From positions 1 through 64,000 of the forward strand of contig JADIZZ010000010.1 in the NCBI GenBank assembly GCA_016704535.1: DNA of 64,000 bases, written 5' to 3'. This document shows positions 58,414-64,000 of the stretch, piece after piece (within the stretch, counting starts at the first letter, position 1; each line of letters starts with the position of its first letter). The DNA comes from Betaproteobacteria bacterium. Its GTDB lineage: Bacteria; Pseudomonadota; Gammaproteobacteria; Burkholderiales; Burkholderiaceae_C. The position numbers were made by a program, and so were the translations under genes. The notes under the pieces were generated by a model. That model searched no databases. It worked only from the letters and a program-made list of their open reading frames with translations, and was not told the origin of the DNA.

Positions 58414-59988
58414 ATGGCGACCTCACCCCAGCGGGCGTACCGCGCCGCGTGCCCCAACTGCGGCGCGCCGGTCGAGTTTGCCTCGGCCGCGTCGAGCAGC
58501 GCCGTCTGCAGCTTCTGCCGCAGCACGCTGGTGCGCGACGGCGACGCGCTGCGCCGCATCGGCGTCAGCGCCGAGCTCTTCGACGACCACAGCCCGCTAC
58601 AGCTGGGTGTGCGCGGCACACGCCAAGGCGTGGCCTTCACCCTGGTCGGCCGCCTGCAGTATGGCTACGAAGGCGGCACCTGGAACGAGTGGCATGCGCT
58701 CTTCGACAACGGCCGGTCGGCCTGGCTGAGCGAAGACAACGGCGCCTACGTCATCGCCTTCGACGCACCGCGTCCTGCCGACGCACCGGCGCTCGACGGC
58801 CTGCGCGCCGGCCAGCGTGTGCTGGCCGACGGCCGTGCCTGGGACGTGGCCTCGATGGTGCGCGCCAAGCTCATCGCCGCGCAGGGCGAACTGCCCACGC
58901 CGCCGCGGCTGGAAGGCGAATTCACCGTCGTCGACCTGCGCAACAGCGCCGGCGAGGTAGCCACGCTCGACGACGTCGACCCGCAGCGCCCGGGCTGGTC
59001 GGTGGGCCGCAGCGTCCTGCTGGCCGAACTGGCGCTGCAGGGCCTGAAGGAAACGAGCGAGAAGACGCTGGGCGCGCGCGGCGTCGAGTGCCCCAACTGC
59101 GGCACGGCGCTGGAAGTGAAGCTGGCCACCACACAGAGCCTGGTGTGCACGAACTGCGCTGCCGTGGTCGACATCAGCCATGGCGTCGGTGCCGACCTGG
59201 TTTTCTACCAGCAGAACAACGCCGGCGTGGCCGGCGCCGAGCCACGCATCCCGCTGGGCAGCAGCGGCCCGCTGGCGCTGGGCGGCCCGTTGCTGCCCTG
59301 GCAGGTGGTGGGCTACCTGGAGCGCTGCGACATCCCCGGGCCCGGCGACGACGAAACGAGTTTCTGGCGCGAATACCTGCTCTACAACACCACCGCCGGC
59401 TTCGCCTTCATCGTCGACACCGAAGACGGCTGGAGCTGGGTGCGGCCGATCACGGGCGCGCCCGCGGTGCGCGGCGAAACCGCGCGCTGGGACGGCGTGG
59501 ACTACCGCCAGCGCTGGGCCTACGCCGCCAAGGTGACCTGGGTGCAGGGCGAGTTCTACTGGCGGGTGCAGCGCGACGAACGCGCTCACGTCACCGACTA
59601 CGAAGGCAGTGGCAGCGCGGCCACGAAGCGCCTGTCGCGCGAGCAGACCGCGGCCGAGGTCACCTGGTCGGCCGGCGAGACCCTGCCCGCCGCCACCGTG
59701 GCCGACGCCTTCGGCCTGGCGCGCAGCGCGCTGCCTACCGATGTGGTGCCCACGGCCTTCAAGGCCAGCGGAGTGCCCAGGGCGCTGATCATCTTCCTCG
59801 TCGTCATGTTCGCCGTCGTCCTGTTCTCGCAATGCGGCGACGACGAGTGCGCCGAAATCAAGAACACCTTCGGCGCCGCGAGTGCCGAGTTTCAGCAGTG
59901 CCAGCGCAACCGCGCCAGCGGCAGCGGCACGCGCACCGGTGGTGGCAGCTACGGCGGCTGGTCCAGCGGCGGTGGTGGACACAAGTAG
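58414..59988 (+). CDS. Zinc-ribbon and double DUF4178 membrane protein
   Basis: A 524-residue protein. CPNCGAP...CSFC at residues 13-36 and CPNCGT...CTNC near residue 228 are two zinc ribbons. Each is followed by a DUF4178-like beta domain (GTRQGVAFTLVGRLQYGYEGGTWNEWHALFDNG; WQVVGYLERCDIPGPGDDETSFWREYLLYN). One transmembrane helix (ALIIFLVVMFAVVLFSQC) lies near residue 455, with a short Gly-rich tail after it. The function is unknown. The tight position after SPFH and before DUF350 is conserved in many bacteria. Confidence 0.9.
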   Translation: MATSPQRAYRAACPNCGAPVEFASAASSSAVCSFCRSTLVRDGDALRRIGVSAELFDDHSPLQLGVRGTRQGVAFTLVGRLQYGYEGGTWNEWHALFDNGRSAWLSEDNGAYVIAFDAPRPADAPALDGLRAGQRVLADGRAWDVASMVRAKLIAAQGELPTPPRLEGEFTVVDLRNSAGEVATLDDVDPQRPGWSVGRSVLLAELALQGLKETSEKTLGARGVECPNCGTALEVKLATTQSLVCTNCAAVVDISHGVGADLVFYQQNNAGVAGAEPRIPLGSSGPLALGGPLLPWQVVGYLERCDIPGPGDDETSFWREYLLYNTTAGFAFIVDTEDGWSWVRPITGAPAVRGETARWDGVDYRQRWAYAAKVTWVQGEFYWRVQRDERAHVTDYEGSGSAATKRLSREQTAAEVTWSAGETLPAATVADAFGLARSALPTDVVPTAFKASGVPRALIIFLVVMFAVVLFSQCGDDECAEIKNTFGAASAEFQQCQRNRASGSGTRTGGGSYGGWSSGGGGHK

Positions 59989-60012
59989 AGATAACCTTCA
60001 AGGAGCACTGAC

Positions 60013-60234
60013 ATGATGGGTATCGAATGGCTCAAGCCGGCCGTCTTCTTCGGCTCGGTGCTCTACGCGCTGGTCGGCGTGGCCGTGTTCTGGCTGTGCT
60101 TCGTGATCGTCGACAAGCTCACGCCTTACGACCTGTGGGGCGAGATCATCGAGAAGAAGAACATGGCGCTGGCCATCGTGGTGGGCGCGATGTGCATCGC
60201 CATCGGGATGATCGTGGCGGCGGCGGTGGGTTGA
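60013..60234 (+). CDS. DUF350 small membrane protein (YjfL-like)
   Basis: A 73-residue protein with two transmembrane helices (FFGSVLYALVGVAVFWLCFVIV and ALAIVVGAMCIAIGMIVAAA) separated by the family loop DKLTPYDLWGEIIEKKN. AGGAG precedes the ATG. It is half the length of full YjfL. It is probably an envelope partner of the SPFH and DUF4178 proteins. Confidence 0.9.
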   Translation: MMGIEWLKPAVFFGSVLYALVGVAVFWLCFVIVDKLTPYDLWGEIIEKKNMALAIVVGAMCIAIGMIVAAAVG

Positions 60235-60299
60235 CGCTCAGGCTTGCAGCCGCGCTCGCGCTTGCAGGCGCTCGCCCCTTCGCCGGCGGCCGGCCCTGC

Positions 60300-60974
60300 T
60301 CAGGCGTAGCTTTCCCAGTCGCGCCTTTCGGGATGGTCCAGGTGCGGCAGGTGATTGAAGCTCAGCAGCACGTGGCGCCTGGGCGAGAAAGCAAACTCGG
60401 TCAGCGCGCTGTTGCGGATGCGCATGTTCAGCTCGACCATCGTTTCCGCTGGTGCGCCCAGCACCTGGTGCACAGCCGTGGCGATGGGCCCGCCGCTGCT
60501 CACCAGCAGCACGGCGCCGTCGTGGCTGCGACGCACGTGGTCCAGCGCGGCGGCCACGCCTTCGGCGAAGTGGGCCCAGCTCGGCATGCCCTCGGGCGTG
60601 GCTTCGCCCGCCATCCAGCGCATCAGGCCCTGACGCAGCAGGCGGAAGTGAGCGCGGTAGGCCTCGGGGTCGTCGGGACGGGCCAGCGGCCCGGCATGCA
60701 CGCTGCGGATGAGGGCCTCGCTGTCGTATTCGTTCAGGCCTGGCCACTCCAGCGCTGCCGGCAAGGCCGCCGCGCCGTAGCCTTCCGCGATGCCCGCCAG
60801 CGACTGCACGTGCCGCCGCAGCGTGCCGCGCAGCACGGCGTCGAAGACGATGCCGCGGCCTGCGAGCCACTGCCCCAGTGCCTGGCACTGGCGCGTGCCC
60901 AGCGCACTCAGCTGGTCGTAGTCGGCTGCGCCGAAGCTGGCCTGGCCATGGCGCACGAGGTAGAGCGTTCCCAT
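60300..60974 (-). CDS. Histidine phosphatase family protein
   Basis: A 224-residue phosphatase-fold protein. RHG is in MGTLYLVRHGQASFGAADYDQL, the second Arg segment is GTLRRHVQSL, and the late catalytic position reads VLLVSSGGPIATAV. The family His appears replaced by Ser in SSGG, which is frequent in one subgroup but may lower phosphatase activity. It interrupts the otherwise rightward SPFH-to-FAD run. ATG at 60983 is an alternative start. Confidence 0.87.
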   Translation of the reverse strand: MGTLYLVRHGQASFGAADYDQLSALGTRQCQALGQWLAGRGIVFDAVLRGTLRRHVQSLAGIAEGYGAAALPAALEWPGLNEYDSEALIRSVHAGPLARPDDPEAYRAHFRLLRQGLMRWMAGEATPEGMPSWAHFAEGVAAALDHVRRSHDGAVLLVSSGGPIATAVHQVLGAPAETMVELNMRIRNSALTEFAFSPRRHVLLSFNHLPHLDHPERRDWESYA

Positions 60975-61067
60975 GGCGCGCATTGTGGCCAGCGCGCAGG
61001 GGCGCCGCGTGTCGCGCCGGGGACCGGCTGCCGGGTCGGCATGGCAGTGCTGCGTTAGGCTCCACGC

Positions 61068-62687
61068 GTGTCCAGCACCGCTCCGCCCCAGCCCCCCGTC
61101 GAGCCGGCTGCCTTGGGCGCGTCGAGCGACGACAAGGCGCGCGTCAGCCCGGCCGAATTGGCGCTGTTGGTCTCGGTCTTCGTCGTCGCGGCCTGCGGGC
61201 TGGTCTACGAATTGGCCGCCGGGGCGCTGGCCAGCTACCTGCTGGGCGACTCGGTGCTGCAGTTCAGCACCGTCATCGGCACCTATCTGTTCGCGATGGG
61301 CCTGGGTTCGTGGGCCAGCCGCCACCTGCAGCGCCAGCTGGTGGCGCAGTTCCTGCGCATCGAGCTGCTGGTGGGGCTGATCGGCGGGCTGATGCCGGCC
61401 TTCCTCTTCGTGGCGCACAGCACGCTGCCGGCCGACGCCACCACCGCCTTCCGCGCGATGCTCTACGGGCTGGTGGGCGTGATCGGCGTGCTGGTGGGGC
61501 TGGAGATCCCGCTCGTCATGCGCATCCTCAAGCGCCACTTCGCGCCGCGCTGGGCGCTGTCGGAGCTGGTGTCGGACGTACTGACCTTCGACTACCTCGG
61601 CGCGCTGGCCGTGGCGCTGGCCTTTCCGCTGCTCTTCGTGCCGCACCTGGGGCTGGTGCGCACGGGCCTGTTCTTCGGGCTGCTGAACGCCGCGGTGGCG
61701 GTGTGGGCGCTGTTCATCTTCCGCGCCGAGCTGCGGCGCTGGGGCGCACACGCGGCCGCGGCCGCGGCGGTGATTGCCGTGCTGCTGGCCGGCATGGCCG
61801 GCGCCGACCGCCTGACCACCTGGGCCGAAGACGGCTTCTACGGCGAAGACATCGTCGTGCGCGAGAGCAGCGACTACCAGCGTGTGGTGGTCACCGCCGG
61901 CAGCGCGGGCGTGCGGCTCTTCCTCAATGGCAACCTGCAGTTCCACAGCCGCGACGAGTACCGCTACCACGAGGTGCTGGTGCACCCCGCGCTGGCCGCG
62001 CACGGCGCGCCGAAGCGCGTGCTGGTGCTGGGCGGCGGCGACGGCATGGCCGTGCGCGAGGTGCTGAAGTACCCCGGCGTCGAACACGTCACGCTGGTGG
62101 AACTGGACCCGCACATGACGCGCCTGTTCGCGCAGAACCCCGTGCTGCGCCGGCTGAACGGCGACGCGCTGGCCAGCCCCAAGCTGCGTGTGATCAACAC
62201 CGACGCCTACACGTGGCTCGAAGCCCACGCGGGGAAGGACGGCGAGACCTTCGATCTCATCGTCGTCGACTTCCCCGACCCCACCAACTTCGCACTCGGC
62301 AAGCTCTACACCACCAGCTTCTACCAGCGCGCCGACCAGGCCTTGGCCGCCGGCGGCTGGATGGTGGTGCAGACGACCTCGCCGCTGATCGCGCGCAAGA
62401 GCTTCTGGACGGTCGTGGCCACGCTGGAAGCCGCCGGTCTGCGCACCACGCCCATGCACGTGCACGTGCCCAGCTTTGGCGAATGGGGCTTCGTCATCGC
62501 CGGTCACCGGCCCTGGCGGGCGCCGACCACGCTGCCGGAGGGCCTGCGCTTCCTCACGCTCGAAGGCCTGCCGGCGCTGCTGCAGTTCCCGCCCGACATG
62601 GCGCGTGTCGACGCCGAACCCAACCGCCTGAGCAACCAGGTGCTGGTGCACACCTTCGAGGCCGAGTGGGGCCGCGTGCGCCAATGA
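61068..62687 (+). CDS. Membrane-embedded spermidine-synthase (polyamine aminopropyltransferase) family protein
   Basis: A 539-residue protein. About seven transmembrane helices span residues 28-240 (LLVSVFVVAACGLVYELAAGALASYLLGDSV and onward). The aminopropyltransferase-like catalytic domain follows: YQRVVVTAGSAGVRLFLNGNLQFHSRDEYRYHEVLVHPAL, the nucleotide-binding VLVLGGGDGMAVREVLKY, and acidic DFPDPTNFALGKLYTTSFY. The Asp residues of the SpeE catalytic site are present. The GTG start gives a polar leader. No speD is nearby. It is coupled to the FAD gene by ATGA. Confidence 0.92.
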   Translation: MSSTAPPQPPVEPAALGASSDDKARVSPAELALLVSVFVVAACGLVYELAAGALASYLLGDSVLQFSTVIGTYLFAMGLGSWASRHLQRQLVAQFLRIELLVGLIGGLMPAFLFVAHSTLPADATTAFRAMLYGLVGVIGVLVGLEIPLVMRILKRHFAPRWALSELVSDVLTFDYLGALAVALAFPLLFVPHLGLVRTGLFFGLLNAAVAVWALFIFRAELRRWGAHAAAAAAVIAVLLAGMAGADRLTTWAEDGFYGEDIVVRESSDYQRVVVTAGSAGVRLFLNGNLQFHSRDEYRYHEVLVHPALAAHGAPKRVLVLGGGDGMAVREVLKYPGVEHVTLVELDPHMTRLFAQNPVLRRLNGDALASPKLRVINTDAYTWLEAHAGKDGETFDLIVVDFPDPTNFALGKLYTTSFYQRADQALAAGGWMVVQTTSPLIARKSFWTVVATLEAAGLRTTPMHVHVPSFGEWGFVIAGHRPWRAPTTLPEGLRFLTLEGLPALLQFPPDMARVDAEPNRLSNQVLVHTFEAEWGRVRQ

Positions 62688-64000
62688 GCGCCGGGCTGCG
62701 GCGGCGCACGCTGCTGGCCGCCGGTGGCGCGGCGGCGGCCGTGGCGGCTTGCAGCCCGCCGGCGGCCGCGCCCCTGCCGCCGGCCGTGTGGGTGGGCGCG
62801 CGCCACGAGCGTGGCCACCGCTTGCGCAGCGCAGCCACGCTGCCGACGGCCGCGGTGCAACGGCGTGCGGCCGTGCTGGTGGTGGGCGCAGGCATCGCCG
62901 GGCTGGCCGCGGCGCGCGGCTACCTGCAACGGGGCGTACAGGACCTGCACTTGCTGGAACTGGAAGACGCCGCCGGCGGCAACAGCCGCGGCCACCAGCT
63001 CGGCGGCATGGCCTGCCCGCTGGGCGCGCACTACCTGCCCGTGCCCGCCGACGACGGCCCGGCACGCGAGGTCGCGGCCTGGCTGCATCAGATCGGCCTG
63101 TTGAAGCGGGAACACGGCCGCACCGTGGCCGACGAACGCCACCTCTGCCACAGCCCGCAGGAACGCCTGTTCATCGACGGTGCCTGGGTCGAAGGCCTGC
63201 TGCCGCCGGTCGACCCGGGGTCACCCGCGGCCGCACAGCTGCAGCGTTTTGCGCAGGCGGTGGTCGAACTGCAGCGCGGTGGCCGCGGCGCACGCGGCGA
63301 ACCGGCCTTTGCGCTGCCCGCGCACCGCAGCGCCTGGGGCCCGGCGCAGGCCGAACTGGAGCGGACCACATTTGCGCAGTGGCTGGCCGCGCAAGGCCTG
63401 ACCGACGAGCGCCTGCGCTGGTACCTCGACTACTGCTGTCGCGACGACTATGGCGCGGGCACCGAGACGGTGTCGGCCTGGGCCGGCGTGCACTACTTCG
63501 CCAGCCGCCACGGCTTTCACGCGCCGGGGGGCGACGGCAGTGATGCCGACGACCGCGAAGCCGTCTTCACCTGGCCCGAAGGCAACGCCTGGATGGTGCA
63601 GCGCTTGGCCGCGCCCTTCGCCGACCGCCTGCACACGGGCCGCACCGTACTGCGTGTCACTGAGGGCCGGCACGACGTCCAAGTGCTGGCTTGGGACGAA
63701 TCGCGTCAGCAGCTCGAAGCCTGGACGGCGCCGCAGGTCGTGCTGGCGCTGCCGCTCTTCATCGCCGCGCGCGTGCTCGAAAGCCCGCCGTCAGCCTTGC
63801 GCGAGGCCGCCAAGGGGCTGGCCTACGCGCCCTGGCTGGTGGCCAACCTGCAGCTCGACGCGCCCCTGCTCGATCGCGTCGGCGCGCCGCCCTCGTGGGA
63901 CAACGTGGTCTACGGCAGCCGCGGCCTGGGTTATGTCGACGCCATGCACCAGGGCCTGCGTCCGGTACCCGGCGCCACGGTGCTGACGGTCTACCATGCG
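62684..64000 (+). CDS. FAD-dependent oxidoreductase (amine-oxidase fold), exported; 3' end outside window
   Basis: The visible 439 residues are a flavoprotein. Its N-terminus has RRRTLLAAGGAAAAVAAC, a twin-arginine-like motif followed by a lipobox-type Cys, so it may be a Tat-exported lipoprotein. The FAD loop is VLVVGAGIAGLAAARGYLQ, followed by GGNSRGHQLGGMACPLGAHYLPVP. An amine-oxidase fold beside an aminopropyltransferase suggests polyamine oxidation outside the cytoplasm (inference). The start overlaps the preceding stop by four bases. Confidence 0.88.
   Translation, partial: MSAGLRRRTLLAAGGAAAAVAACSPPAAAPLPPAVWVGARHERGHRLRSAATLPTAAVQRRAAVLVVGAGIAGLAAARGYLQRGVQDLHLLELEDAAGGNSRGHQLGGMACPLGAHYLPVPADDGPAREVAAWLHQIGLLKREHGRTVADERHLCHSPQERLFIDGAWVEGLLPPVDPGSPAAAQLQRFAQAVVELQRGGRGARGEPAFALPAHRSAWGPAQAELERTTFAQWLAAQGLTDERLRWYLDYCCRDDYGAGTETVSAWAGVHYFASRHGFHAPGGDGSDADDREAVFTWPEGNAWMVQRLAAPFADRLHTGRTVLRVTEGRHDVQVLAWDESRQQLEAWTAPQVVLALPLFIAARVLESPPSALREAAKGLAYAPWLVANLQLDAPLLDRVGAPPSWDNVVYGSRGLGYVDAMHQGLRPVPGATVLTVYHA

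Overview
The window is a strongly GC-rich stretch of bacterial chromosome. Its content points to a betaproteobacterium of the order Burkholderiales, probably the Rubrivivax/Ideonella/Leptothrix/Methylibium neighbourhood. The reasons are the lptA-lptB-rpoN cluster, an AKKAAP-tailed SWIB histone-like protein, a rhombosortase beside glnE, the general codon use, and the short GC-rich palindromic repeats typical of these genomes. This is an inference from gene content; no rRNA gene is present. No rRNA, tRNA, CRISPR array, prophage or intact insertion sequence was recognised.

Layout. 1-9725 encodes envelope proteins: the end of a BepA-like protease, the alpha-2-macroglobulin YfhM, PbpC, and a small holin-like membrane protein. 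9919-11050 holds a SWIB/H1-like DNA-binding protein with a strong terminator and a DsbA-fold isomerase. 11157-13702 is a small, decayed accessory island. It contains an internally deleted type ISP restriction-modification gene, a DUF4258/XRE toxin-antitoxin pair, a 257-bp copy of the 3' end of uvrA, and a RHH/RelE toxin-antitoxin pair. 13703-19404 is DNA maintenance (uvrA, recQ, ssb). 19401-21492 is an amino-sugar kinase and nagA. 21522-26136 is a leftward run (HAD dehalogenase, malate synthase G, NUDIX, VOC, histidine phosphatase) divergent from a LysR regulator. 27285-29060 holds a PsiF-repeat protein and a Ser/Thr kinase with a cyclic-nucleotide-binding-like domain. 29171-36655 is argS, a SPOR protein, dsbA, lptA, lptB, rpoN and an RlmL-type methyltransferase. 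36667-39751 holds two conserved unknowns and corA.

39860-49401 is the most interesting region. A leftward, translationally coupled operon encodes an FAD protein, DUF1365, a Cfa-family methyltransferase, a chalcone-isomerase-like protein, an MFS carrier, a DUF3833 lipoprotein, an SDR and an NTF2-like protein. It faces a MerR-type regulator that carries the W-x9-EH and E-x-H-x-x-G signatures of B12-dependent photoreceptors (LitR/CarH). A di-iron ferritin-like oxygenase gene follows the regulator. I read this as a light- or singlet-oxygen-responsive lipid-modification system. It resembles the furan-fatty-acid/ChrR-regulon genes of Rhodobacter but is placed under LitR.

49471-54712 holds an EamA permease, rhombosortase, glnE (carrying a frameshift) and a nitrilase-type amidase. 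54713-55455 has no gene; it consists of two large nested inverted repeats. 55456-57244 is a secreted unknown and a UbiH-type monooxygenase. 57326-64000 is an SPFH/SHOCT protein, a zinc-ribbon/DUF4178 membrane protein, DUF350, a histidine phosphatase, a membrane-embedded spermidine-synthase homologue, and a Tat/lipoprotein FAD oxidoreductase cut by the window end. This is a candidate membrane-maintenance or polyamine-linked system.
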